Source: Pseudomonas sp. 10-1B (GTDB taxonomy: Bacteria; Pseudomonadota; Gammaproteobacteria; Pseudomonadales; Pseudomonadaceae). Taken from it: 64,000 bases of DNA. Below are positions 1 through 8,070 of this stretch, one piece after another. The position numbers and the translations under genes were made by a program. Within the stretch, counting starts at the first letter, position 1; each line of letters starts with the position of its first letter. Under the pieces are notes generated by a model. It worked only from the letters and a program-made list of their open reading frames with translations, did not search any database and was not told where the DNA came from. Location of the stretch: the NCBI RefSeq assembly GCF_000935045.1, contig NZ_JYKS01000011.1:124001-188000 (forward strand). Reading direction: 5' to 3'.

Positions 1-1
1 G

Positions 2-442
2 CTACCCTTCCTCGCCTTGTGCCGATAACAGCGCTGACGCCTCGCGCATGAAAATCTCAACCGTCTTGGGCCCAATCCCTTCAAATGACAGCAGCCACTG
101 TTGAAATCCATCAATGTTCTGTTCGCCGTTTTGCAGCACGCCCAATTGATGGTCGAGTTCAGCTTCCAGCTTGTCGCCCAGCATATGTAGTCGTCGAGCC
201 GTAGACTCGTCATAGCGGGTATAACCCGCCTGGCCCAGTAGACGAACGAGCAGTGAATGGGATGCACGGCCTAGCTTTCTTGGAGTGTCTAAGCCTTGCT
301 GATCTATCAGCACCTGGTAGGCGGCTACCGCCACGGTTGAGCGAATCCGCTTGCCCATGAGGAAGCTGGCTAGCAACCAAAGATACAAGCCGTTAGTGCC
401 CGCGACGTTGATGCCGAGGTCACGGGCGCTAATCGTGTTCAA
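2..442 (-). CDS. Helix-hairpin-helix protein (HhH DNA-repair-like)
   Basis: This is a 146-residue protein whose only recognisable motif is a C-terminal helix-hairpin-helix (about residues 117-135, core FEGIGPKTVEIF), the type used by HhH-GPD base-excision glycosylases for non-specific DNA binding. No Fe-S cysteines and no obvious catalytic Lys/Asp of endonuclease III follow, so it is short for a full glycosylase. The start is TTG at 442, overlapping the TGA stop of the upstream DUF2188 gene (TTGA), which implies translational coupling. A DNA-binding or repair role is an inference from the motif; substrate and activity are unknown. Confidence 0.55.
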   Translation of the reverse strand: MNTISARDLGINVAGTNGLYLWLLASFLMGKRIRSTVAVAAYQVLIDQQGLDTPRKLGRASHSLLVRLLGQAGYTRYDESTARRLHMLGDKLEAELDHQLGVLQNGEQNIDGFQQWLLSFEGIGPKTVEIFMREASALLSAQGEEG

Positions 443-663
443 CCCTTTGTACGGCGCGGGTCAGCAGAGCGTGGATAGGTACGCTCCTCCTCAAGGGTAC
501 CGTCGGCCTTGTGAATCTTTACCGATGCGGTTTTGCCGTCAAAAAACTCCCGCAACGAGCTCAGCAGTTCCTGCTTGGTTGCAGCTCGCTTCGAGGCCCG
601 CTCAGCGCCTGCTTTCTTCAGCTCCCACCCTTCAGAAGTCGGGCTGAGGTGATAGTTGTCCAT
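439..663 (-). CDS. DUF2188 domain protein
   Basis: A small hydrophilic protein of 74 residues that matches the DUF2188 pattern: an N-terminal 'GWELKKAG...RAS' strand-turn, a 'TKQELLSSLREF' helix and a C-terminal 'VKIHKADGTLEEERTYP' segment. The ATG at 663 has AAGGAG seven bases upstream; a GTG one codon earlier (666) is the alternative. The gene ends in a 4-base overlap with the HhH gene, so the two form an operon. DUF2188 has no settled function; proteins of this kind are common near stress and DNA-repair genes in Pseudomonas. Confidence 0.65.
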   Translation of the reverse strand: MDNYHLSPTSEGWELKKAGAERASKRAATKQELLSSLREFFDGKTASVKIHKADGTLEEERTYPRSADPRRTKG

Positions 664-679
664 CACATGCTCCTTCTAG

Positions 680-838
680 TCAGAGAGATTGGCCATCGTC
701 TTCGATGTCTTCCTCAGCTTCTGCGGCATCCGTGGCATCAGCGTCATTCAAAGGTGGTGAGGTAGGTTTTTCCGGATCGTTGATGAAAGGCACACCACTC
801 GGCCCGTGCTCCTCATGACCTTCAGTTTTTGGTTGCAT
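680..838 (-). CDS. Small acidic hypothetical protein
   Basis: A 52-residue, strongly acidic, proline-rich protein ending in a run of Asp/Glu. The ATG at 838 is preceded by GGAGG with good spacing (GGAGGCTTCGCG), which is the main reason to believe it. No domain is recognised and it looks intrinsically disordered. It lies 16 bases upstream of the DUF2188 gene on the same strand and is probably co-transcribed with it. Confidence 0.5.
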   Translation of the reverse strand: MQPKTEGHEEHGPSGVPFINDPEKPTSPPLNDADATDAAEAEEDIEDDGQSL

Positions 839-875
839 CGCGAAGCCTCCAGTGAATTGGGTCAGCTGTAAGCCG

Positions 876-1169
876 CTAACCGCCCACACCCTTCTCCGAA
901 AATTTTTCGACAGCGATAGGCGGCGCAATGAACTCCGGACCATCGCCTGCCAATCGCCACTTCACATTCGCGATCCCGTAGCGCTCGGCCATGGGCCGGC
1001 TGACCATCTTGATGTTCTGCTGACAAAATCTGGGAATGATGCTAACCCCTGCGTCGCAGCTAGCCCAATGCCAGGCAACGGCGTTGTCCATTTTTTCCAA
1101 ACGGATGATGAATGTTCGGCGTTCGCCATGGAGCGTGTAGTCGATAACGTACAGTTGCTGTCCAGCCAC
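876..1169 (-). CDS. Conserved small Pseudomonas protein (DUF6555-like)
   Basis: A 97-residue protein that resembles a family seen in Pseudomonas genomes (recalled as DUF6555), with 'YVIDYTLHGERRTFIIR', 'MDNAVAWHWASCDAG' and 'VSRPMAERYGI' as the recognisable blocks. The start is GTG at 1169 with GGGAGAG upstream. It sits at the head of the minus-strand run of small genes ending at position 2. The function is not known; the family name is from memory and is moderately certain. Confidence 0.55.
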   Translation of the reverse strand: MAGQQLYVIDYTLHGERRTFIIRLEKMDNAVAWHWASCDAGVSIIPRFCQQNIKMVSRPMAERYGIANVKWRLAGDGPEFIAPPIAVEKFSEKGVGG

Positions 1170-1344
1170 GTGAGTCTCTCCCTTTCACTCATGCGTCTGT
1201 GAGGGGAGATGGACGAGAAAAATTCAATTGGAAAGCCAGGCGGCGACATAGGACGTGGAACGGCAACTCAAAACATCGTCTTTGAACTTCGAGCTTGATA
1301 GGTGGCCTCCTCTTTCAGGCCCATCGGAAAACTGAGATTCAACA

Positions 1345-1884
1345 ATGAATGCACAACTGAGCGGCAAGCGCGTGGCCTTCCTGGTCACCGATGGTTTTGA
1401 ACAGATCGAACTGACCGGTCCGCGTGAAGCCTTGGAAAAAAACGGCGCCGTGGTCGACATCCTGAGTGGCAAGGAAGGGAGTGTACGCGGCTGGAACCAT
1501 GACAAGCCCGCCGACGAATTTGCCGTGGATGCGACGTTCGACAGTGCCCACCTGGATCTCTATGACGCCATTGTGCTGCCGGGCGGCGTGCAGAATTCCG
1601 ACACCATCCGGCTGATACCCGGCGCTCAGAAGCTGGTGAAAAGCCACAACTCGGCAAGCAAGCCATTGGCGGTCATCTGCCACGGCGCCTGGCTGCTGGT
1701 GTCGACCGGGCTGGCCCAGGGCAAGCGGATGACCAGCTTCAAGACGTTGCAGGACGATATTCGCAACGCAGGCGGTAACTGGGTTGATGAAGAGGTGGTG
1801 GTGGACGGCAACCTGATCACCAGCCGCAAACCGGACGATATTCCGGCCTTCAATGGGCAGTTGATCAAGGCGCTGGCTGCCTGA
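1345..1884 (+). CDS. PfpI/DJ-1 family protease or deglycase-like protein
   Basis: A complete 179-residue class I glutamine amidotransferase-like protein of the PfpI/YhbO group. The nucleophile elbow 'AVICHGAWLL' places Cys112 next to His113, and the conserved Glu near residue 20 (DGFEQIE) completes the pattern seen in PfpI and DJ-1 proteins. Members act as cytosolic stress proteins with reported protease, glyoxalase or deglycase activity; which applies here cannot be told from sequence. It is a single-gene unit followed by a hairpin at 1902-1922. Confidence 0.85.
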   Translation: MNAQLSGKRVAFLVTDGFEQIELTGPREALEKNGAVVDILSGKEGSVRGWNHDKPADEFAVDATFDSAHLDLYDAIVLPGGVQNSDTIRLIPGAQKLVKSHNSASKPLAVICHGAWLLVSTGLAQGKRMTSFKTLQDDIRNAGGNWVDEEVVVDGNLITSRKPDDIPAFNGQLIKALAA

Positions 1885-1901
1885 CCCTTTTCTCTACACA
1901 T

Positions 1902-1922
1902 CGGCCCCCTTTCCAGGGGCCG
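1902..1922. terminator. Hairpin between convergent genes
   Basis: An inverted repeat, CGGCCCC...GGGGCCG with a short loop, lies 17 bases after the pfpI-like gene and 24 bases before the 3' end of the convergent membrane-protein gene. It could serve both; the T-run is weak on either strand. Confidence 0.5.
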
Positions 1923-1945
1923 TACTATCGACGGGTGATGCGTTA

Positions 1946-2470
1946 TCACGCCAATTGGATGTACACCGAATAGCTACCCAGCAGCAGCCAGAACACCAGA
2001 AAGATCCACGGTGTACGTAGCGAAAACAGCAGCGACTTTCGATGTCCTGCTCGGGATGTCTCGGCTTCGCAGAACAGAGGCGACTCATCGTATGCCAACC
2101 CCATGATGGGCTCGCTCTGTAGCAAGTGACGTTGCTTCAGTTGCCAATGATCGATGATGTTGTACGCTGCCCGTATCCCAGGCCAGGCATTGAGCGAGCT
2201 CAACACCCCCAGCAAGGCGAGGAACGCGGGCACGATCAGGGTAAACATTTCTCCCCATCCTTGGTTGAGGTTGCCCATGGAGGAAACGAACGCGATGACC
2301 AGAAAGGACTGTGCAGCCAGGTAGGCGTCGGTACGATTGGCCAGAATACTGGTTTCGTACTGGATCTCACGCCGGTAGAAGTCCAGACGCTCTTTGGGGG
2401 ACCCGAACATCCTGGCGTTATGTTCGCTGATTTCATGCTCCGGGGTCGCGGGGGTAATGATTCGAGGCAC
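1946..2470 (-). CDS. Small inner-membrane protein, three TM segments
   Basis: A 174-residue protein with a soluble N-terminal region (about 1-50) and three hydrophobic stretches: 'YLAAQSFLVIAFVSSM', 'FTLIVPAFLALLGVLSSL' and 'PWIFLVFWLLLGSYSVYIQL'. The start chosen is GTG at 2470 because AGGAGG lies five bases upstream; a longer open frame to 2650 has no such site. I do not recognise the family with certainty. The arrangement (N-terminal helix, two adjacent TM helices, C-terminal TM) resembles small membrane effector or SLATT-like proteins, but that is a weak comparison. Confidence 0.6.
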   Translation of the reverse strand: MPRIITPATPEHEISEHNARMFGSPKERLDFYRREIQYETSILANRTDAYLAAQSFLVIAFVSSMGNLNQGWGEMFTLIVPAFLALLGVLSSLNAWPGIRAAYNIIDHWQLKQRHLLQSEPIMGLAYDESPLFCEAETSRAGHRKSLLFSLRTPWIFLVFWLLLGSYSVYIQLA

Positions 2471-2667
2471 TTGTTCCTCCTGCAATGCGCCTCCCGGCGA
2501 GAAGAGCGCGAGGAGGTCAGTTCGGTAGAACAAACGATGCAACCAGAAATTCAATTCGCATTCGAGTAGGGCACCGCTCGTCGTGCCAAGTGCACATTCA
2601 ACCCAACGCACAGGCATCCGATGCTTCGAAACGGTAAGAGCAGTTCTCAACTGCAGGAGCTTCTACC

Positions 2668-3517
2668 ATGCGCGATTTCCCTACTCCGCCATTTCCGACC
2701 CAGCCGCAAAGCGTTCCCGGTTCACAACGCAAGATGGATCCCTATCCAGATTGCGGTGTATACCGGCCACAACCGCCTGGAAGGCAAGATTGCGCTGATC
2801 ACCGGGGCTGACAGCGGCATTGGACGGGCGGTCGCCATCGCCTATGCCCGCGAGGGTGCTGACGTTGCCATCGCCTACCTCAATGAGCATGAAGACGCGC
2901 AGGAAACCGCGCGCTGGGTCGAAGCTGCAGGCCGACAATGCCTCCTGCTGCCCGGCGATCTGGCGCAGAAACAACACTGCCACGACATCGTGGAAAAGAC
3001 CGTCGAACAGTTCGGGCGCATCGACATCCTGGTCAACAACGCCGCCTTCCAGATGGCCCATGAGGCCCTGGAAGAAATCGACGATGATGAATGGGTGAAA
3101 ACCTTCGATACCAACATCACCGCCATCTTCCGGATCTGCAAGGCAGCCCTGCCTTCCATGCCAAAGGGCAGCTCGATCATCAACACGAGTTCGGTCAACT
3201 CCGATGATCCATCGCCAAGCTTACTGGCCTATGCCGCGACCAAAGGTGCCATTGCCAACTTCACGGCGGGTTTGGCTCAGCTGCTAGGGAAGAAGGGAAT
3301 CAGGGTCAATAGCGTTGCGCCTGGCCCCATCTGGACGCCTCTGATCCCGGCCACCATGCCCGACGAGGCGGTGAAAAACTTCGGCTCCAGTTACCCCATG
3401 GGGCGACTAGGGCAGCCGGTTGAGGTCGCTCCGATCTATGTGCTGCCGGGCTCCGATGAGGCCAGCTACATCAGTGGTTCACGGTACGCTGTCACCGGCG
3501 GTAAACCGATTCTTTGA
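2668..3517 (+). pseudogene. SDR oxidoreductase (YghA-like), N-terminal frameshift
   Basis: From 2749 the frame encodes a typical SDR: 'GADSGIGRAV' cofactor loop, 'NNAA', a Ser in 'INTSSV' and 'YAATK' catalytic Tyr/Lys, ending 'SGSRYAVTGGKPIL' as in YghA-type dehydrogenases. The family's own N-terminus (MRDFPTPPFPTQPQ..., PGSQRKMDPYPDCG) is also present, starting at the ATG at 2668 with AGGAG upstream, but in a different frame. The two frames must join near 2745-2755, where a few bases appear deleted. The single long frame to 2621 lacks that N-terminus. Either the gene is broken or the assembly has an indel. An aldehyde/ketone reductase role is known for the family only. Confidence 0.7.
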
Positions 3518-3519
3518 CG

Positions 3520-3549
3520 AAAAAGGAGGCTCGCCCAATAGGCGAGTCT
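3520..3549 (-). terminator. Intrinsic terminator, minus strand
   Basis: A 9-bp stem (AGGCTCGCC with GGCGAGTCT, one G-U pair, 5-base loop) is followed on the minus strand by CCTTTTT. It lies just after the stop of the SDR gene and past the truncated end of the minus-strand dehydrogenase remnant. Confidence 0.55.
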
Positions 3550-3589
3550 CAGCCCTGATTCTCGAGACGAAATCACGGTCTGGGTAAGG

Positions 3590-4300
3590 TTTATGATCTC
3601 TTCCACAGCCTTCTGCTCGACAACATTGATTGGCGTTGCCCCCAACTGCGCGGCCAACTGCAGGCGATCCGGCTGGTTGTCGATCACGAACACCTGGGAC
3701 GCCCCTTTGATGATTGCCGAGTGCGCCGCCATCAGCCCGACCGGGCCTGCGCCATAGATGGCAATGCTCTCGCCCGGCTGCAGACCCGCCAGCTCGGTTG
3801 CATGCCAACCGGTAGGGAAAATGTGTGAAAGCATCACGTAGTCATCTTCTCGCTCCTGTGCGTCCTCCGGCAGTACCAGACAATTGAAATCCGCATAGGG
3901 AACACGCAGCAACTCCGCCTGGCCACCTTGATAAGGCCCCATCTCGGCAAAGCCGTATGCGGCACCGGCAGCGCCTGGGTTGGCCGTGAGGCAGAAACCT
4001 GTGAGCCCTTTTTCGCAGTTCTCGCAGAACCCACAGCCGATATTGAATGGCAGACAGACCCGGTCACCGATCTTGACCCGGTCGACCCCCGACGCCCACC
4101 TCGATCACTTCACCCAGGTTTTCGTGCCCGAATACGCGCCCGGCTTCGAAAGTGGTGCGGCCTTCATACATGTGCAGGTCGGAGCCGCAGATGTTGGTCG
4201 CGGTGATCCGCACCAGCACATCTGTGGGTTTCTCGATGCTTGCGTCCGGTACATCCTTGACCGCGACGACACGTGGGCCGTTATACACAATGGCTTTCAT
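3590..4300 (-). pseudogene. Zn-alcohol/formaldehyde dehydrogenase remnant (frameshifted, truncated)
   Basis: The start at 4300 (MKAIVYNGPR) and 'NICGSDLHMYEGRTTFEAGRVFGHE' are typical of glutathione-independent formaldehyde dehydrogenase/FdhA-like Zn-alcohol dehydrogenases. After 'GEVIEVGVG' the frame changes near 4085, where GTCGGGGGTCGACC has one G too many. It continues in another frame with the structural-zinc cysteines ('GCGFCENCEKGLTGFC') and the NAD loop 'GAGPVGLMAA'. Homology stops after about 250 of the usual ~400 residues ('VEEIINLTQ'), and the tail to 3466 is unrelated. It is therefore both frameshifted and truncated, and is unlikely to be functional. Confidence 0.75.
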
Positions 4301-4444
4301 GCTGAACTCCCTAATGTCAGGGGCGACAGAAAAGTGCCCTACCCTGTTCAGGTGTTCAGTGAGCATAGAGTGTTCAATGTGCTGGGTCATGAGCCGGATC
4401 AGTGGCGCTAATCATCATTGCTACGGGCATTGCGAGCGTCCAAA

Positions 4445-4711
4445 TCAACGCAAAAGCCTTGAACAAGGATGGTAGTCCGCGCCGGCTACGGCTTTGAGTA
4501 AGCCGCGGTCGGCGAGCCGCCGCAGGTCTCGCCATTCGCGCCAGTCAATGAGCCCCAGGCGGTCCATCTCGTCGGCCTGGCGAAGCAACTCTTCGTGGTG
4601 GCTACTTGGGCAATCGCGCCTGCGCTCGACATCGTCATACAGCGCAAACCAACGGTTCACAGCAGCCAGACGACGCTGCTCTTGGGTGATCTGCTGGGTG
4701 ATCGCGTTCAT
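4445..4711 (-). CDS. Conserved hypothetical protein, 88 residues
   Basis: A small Arg/Leu-rich, probably all-helical protein (pattern 'QEQRRLAAVNRWFALYDD', 'LLRQADEMDRLGLIDWREWRDLRRLAD'). The ATG at 4711 has GGGGGAGG nine to ten bases upstream, a better start than the open frame to 4759. Similar short proteins occur in Pseudomonas genomes without assigned function. It has no obvious operon partner. Confidence 0.5.
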   Translation of the reverse strand: MNAITQQITQEQRRLAAVNRWFALYDDVERRRDCPSSHHEELLRQADEMDRLGLIDWREWRDLRRLADRGLLKAVAGADYHPCSRLLR

Positions 4712-5152
4712 CTCGCCAGTCCTCCCCCGCTTTGACTGTCGAGCCTGCTGCCGTGGCAAGGTTCACCTGGGACAGGTCAGCGGTAGGACAGCCGCGCAGC
4801 CTCAACGCCCACCTCATCTTCGGAGCATCCGCCTTGTCCCGGCAGAACACACATCATCTGCATTGAACCCTTGCGCTTGACTGGCCCTGCGCAGTGATTG
4901 CAGTTGCAGCTGCGATTGCTTTGTTCCACTTCAAGCGAGGTGTGATTAAGGTGCTGTTCGCCTGCGCACCGGCCGGGCTGGCAGTTTACCTATTGCATGC
5001 ATGTAACCAGAGGCTGTGCCCAGCAGTGCTTTTCAGTGTCCGTCGCTCAACGGCGACTAGGGGACTTGCGCCACCACCGATCGTCAGCTCCATCGACCTC
5101 CAAGCCTACGCCCCGGTCAACTTTGGGAGACCTTGACCGCGATGGTGAAACA
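4712..5152. other. Intergenic stretch with a possible membrane-peptide remnant
   Basis: About 440 bases separate the small hypothetical gene from the GGDEF-EAL gene. A plus-strand frame starting GTG at 4894 encodes a hydrophobic peptide (IAVAAAIALFHFKRG..., ACAPAGLAVYLL) that looks like the last TM hairpin of an ion transporter, perhaps chromate-transporter-like, but it lacks a ribosome-binding site and continues as low-complexity sequence. I read it as a remnant or chance frame. No clear promoter was identified. Confidence 0.3.
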
Positions 5153-7705
5153 ATGGATGTGTTTGCTGACAATGAAATGTCGACCCGTAGTCATGTGGTT
5201 GGACAACTCATCATGGTGTTCTCCTTGATTCTACTGTTGGCCCTGTTGCTGGGACTGTTCTCCCTCTACCGCCTCGCCGAGGCGCTAGACGTTCGGCAAA
5301 TGGAGCAAAGCCGCTTCCATGCTAATTCGGCCATCAACCAGTTGCAGAAGAACGACAGGACGTTCCTGCTGACCCATGCCGATTGGCAGGCCGCCTATGA
5401 CCACTTGGGAAGACAGGTCGACACGCATTGGGCATACATCGAGGACAACGTAGGAACCACGCTCTTCACCTCCGATGGGTACGATGGGGTATACGTGCTC
5501 GATGATGACGGTACCCGGTATGCCATGCTGGAAGGCCAGCTCAGCGAGCAGGGGCTGGAGCTGCTTACCGCTAGTGCTGGCAAGATCTTGCATCTTGCTC
5601 GCCAAGCTGCGCAGCATGACCAGGCGACTTCAGGATTTATCGTATTTCGTGGCCTGCCGGCGGTGTACAGCGCTGCGCTAATTCGCCCTCAGGCCCAACC
5701 CCACCATCTGCCGGAACCGACCGCGGTGATGGTGTTCATTCGCGTGCTCTCGCCGAAGGTGCTGTTGGCGCTGGGCGAGTCGGCAGGGTTGTCCGGTCTG
5801 GCTGTAAGCGATTCGACCGATCTGCGTCGAGGGCGCGGTGCTCTTGCCCTCGAAGCCAGCGGTCGCGCCCTCACCTGGGATTTACCGCAGCCTGGTACCC
5901 AACTGATCCAGACAGTAATTACGCCCCTCGCTATTGCCGTGCTCCTGATTGCGCTGACCATTGCACAGTTCGCACGCTATGCGATGCGGGCCAGCACCAG
6001 GATCGATCGTAGCCACCGTGCCCTGATGATCTCCAGGGCCGCCCTGCAATCGAGTGAGGAGCGCTTCAAGGCCGTGGCCGAAGCCGCGTCGGACTGGATC
6101 TGGGAAACCGATGTGCTGCTGCGGTTAACCTACCTGTCGGACCGGTTTAGCGAACTCACCGGGCACCCCGTCGATGTATGGCGACAGCGCCCGATTACCG
6201 AGATGATGTCGTGTGATACCAGCCATCTCCAGACCTGGCTACACAGTCTGGCTACAACAGGCTCTTCCGGCACCCTACGCTGCCAGTACCAGGATCATCT
6301 CGGCCAACAGCGCATTTGCAGGATCGCTTCCCGCGCGATCGTGGACCAGAGCGTCTGCACTGGGTTTCGTGGCACTTGTAGCGACATCACCGACGAAGTA
6401 GCCGCACACGCCCAGATTCAGCATCTCTCGTTGCACGACGCCCTTACCGGTCTGCCGAATCGTAACAAGCTGTTCCGGTTCCTCGAACAAACCATGACTG
6501 GTGCTGGGCCGCTCCAGGTAGCGCTGCTGATACTGGATCTTGATAACTTCAAACCGATCAACGACAGCCTTGGGCATCCGGCCGGCGATGCGGTGTTGCT
6601 CGAGGTAGCCGGCCGCCTTGGTCAGGCTACGCGCGATAGTGACCTGGTCGCCCGCCTGGGGGGCGATGAATTCATTGTCGTAGTGACCCGGCCAGGCGAT
6701 CACAGGGACATGGACCGATTCTGCATCCGCTTGATCGAGGCGATCAAACGACCCATGCGAGTCGAGGGCCATACCGTTCAAGTGAGCGTGAGTCTTGGGG
6801 TAGTGATGTCGGCCGAATATCCCGGTACGCCAAGCGATTTGATCCGCTACGCTGACGTAGCCCTTTACAGCGCCAAGCAGGCGGGCAAGAACACTTGGCG
6901 CTTTTTTTCGCCCCAACTGAATGCAGCATTGATGGACAAGCGGGTGCTGGAAAGCGAACTGCGCGAGGGCATACCGCGTGGCGAGCTAGTGCTGCATTTC
7001 CAGCCGCGCTTCAAGGTCGACGGGGTCTCGCTCGCTTCGGCTGAGGCCCTCGTGCGTTGGCAACACCCGCGCCTGGGTCTGCTACGCCCAGATCGTTTCA
7101 TCCCGCTGGCCGAAGAGTCTGACCTGATTGTGCTGCTTGGGAACTGGGTGTTGCAGGAAGCCTGCATGAAGGCCCGCGGCTGGCCACAGGCGGTAATGGT
7201 GTCGGTAAACATGTCGCCGGCCCAGTTCAGCCGCAGCGATGTAGTTTGCGACGTGGGCGACGCATTGCGCGCCACTGGCTTGCCGGCCCACCGCCTGGAA
7301 CTGGAAATTACCGAGAACGTCATGCTCAACGACGGTGAAGGCGCTCTGCACACCATGCATGCACTGAAGGAGCTAGGCGTGCGCCTGAACATGGACGACT
7401 TCGGGACTGGTTACTCCTCGCTGGGCTACCTACGTACCTACCCATTTGACAGCATCAAGATTGACAAGCGCTTCGTCCAGCATCTGGGCAAGAGCGGCAG
7501 CGACCGTAGCGTGGTCCAGGCCATCATCAATCTTGGCAACGCAATGGGCATGACGGTGACTGCCGAAGGTGTCGAGACCGCCGAGAAACTAGCCCTCCTT
7601 AGCGATGACCAATGCCATGAAGTGCAAGGTTTCCTGCTCAGCAAACCGCTGGAAAACGAAGAGCTGATGGGGATGATGAGAGAGCGAATAGCGTCAGCGC
7701 ATTAA
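5153..7705 (+). CDS. Membrane CHASE4-PAS-GGDEF-EAL cyclic-di-GMP protein
   Basis: An 850-residue protein using the ATG at 5153. TM1 is around residues 12-40 and TM2 around 255-285. The periplasmic part between them has the CHASE4 look ('DWQAAYDHLGR', 'DGYDGVYVLDDDGTRYAML'). A PAS domain follows (about 305-420, 'ASDWIWETD'). Then come GGDEF (intact at about residue 503, 'RLGGDEF') and EAL (intact at about residue 630, 'AEALVRWQHPR', with 'DDFGTGYSSL' and 'EGVET'). Both catalytic signatures are complete, so it could make and degrade c-di-GMP; which dominates is unknown. A longer frame reaches 4997 but lacks a convincing start. It is a single-gene unit, sensing something periplasmic. Confidence 0.9.
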   Translation: MDVFADNEMSTRSHVVGQLIMVFSLILLLALLLGLFSLYRLAEALDVRQMEQSRFHANSAINQLQKNDRTFLLTHADWQAAYDHLGRQVDTHWAYIEDNVGTTLFTSDGYDGVYVLDDDGTRYAMLEGQLSEQGLELLTASAGKILHLARQAAQHDQATSGFIVFRGLPAVYSAALIRPQAQPHHLPEPTAVMVFIRVLSPKVLLALGESAGLSGLAVSDSTDLRRGRGALALEASGRALTWDLPQPGTQLIQTVITPLAIAVLLIALTIAQFARYAMRASTRIDRSHRALMISRAALQSSEERFKAVAEAASDWIWETDVLLRLTYLSDRFSELTGHPVDVWRQRPITEMMSCDTSHLQTWLHSLATTGSSGTLRCQYQDHLGQQRICRIASRAIVDQSVCTGFRGTCSDITDEVAAHAQIQHLSLHDALTGLPNRNKLFRFLEQTMTGAGPLQVALLILDLDNFKPINDSLGHPAGDAVLLEVAGRLGQATRDSDLVARLGGDEFIVVVTRPGDHRDMDRFCIRLIEAIKRPMRVEGHTVQVSVSLGVVMSAEYPGTPSDLIRYADVALYSAKQAGKNTWRFFSPQLNAALMDKRVLESELREGIPRGELVLHFQPRFKVDGVSLASAEALVRWQHPRLGLLRPDRFIPLAEESDLIVLLGNWVLQEACMKARGWPQAVMVSVNMSPAQFSRSDVVCDVGDALRATGLPAHRLELEITENVMLNDGEGALHTMHALKELGVRLNMDDFGTGYSSLGYLRTYPFDSIKIDKRFVQHLGKSGSDRSVVQAIINLGNAMGMTVTAEGVETAEKLALLSDDQCHEVQGFLLSKPLENEELMGMMRERIASAH

Positions 7706-8070
7706 TTTCTCGCAGGGGTGTCAGCGAAGTCCGCCTTGGTCCCAGCAGCCGCTATTGACGGTTAACCCAAATGCTATGCAGGTCCTCCTTGCTCCTAGCT
7801 ACAGAGCCACTACGCTACACTGAAGTCCAATGTGCCCCACCTCGACAGCAGTCAGAAATCGCCATTCTCGATCGCGCATGCCGCTGGGGGTATCGAGGGT
7901 ATTTTTGGGGTACATTTCTATTTTTTGGCTGCATAAAACCCGGCTAGAGCGCTGTCCAAATGTTCTTCGGCGATCCAGGCAGTCTTTAGTCACCGTCGGG
8001 TCTAGGAACGCCAACCATAGTGGCCGTTGGAAAAGCAACGGACAGCCGAAACGCAAGCCTCTCTACTGCC
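7706..8070. other. Intergenic region with GGGTA/GGGGTACA motifs
   Basis: No convincing gene lies in these 365 bases. Around 7886-7914 the sequence has repeated GGGTA blocks followed by T-rich DNA (GGGTATTTTTGGGGTACA at 7897-7914), a composition often met near integrase genes of genomic islands. A similar string occurs at 40105-40123 beyond the other end of the catabolic cluster. No integrase or tRNA is present, so an island boundary is only a suggestion. Confidence 0.3.

Noticed and set aside
4894..5136. Hydrophobic plus-strand frame that might be a chromate-transporter tail
   Set aside because: No ribosome site, short, and only a vague similarity to the last TM hairpin of such carriers; kept as a comment on the intergenic region.
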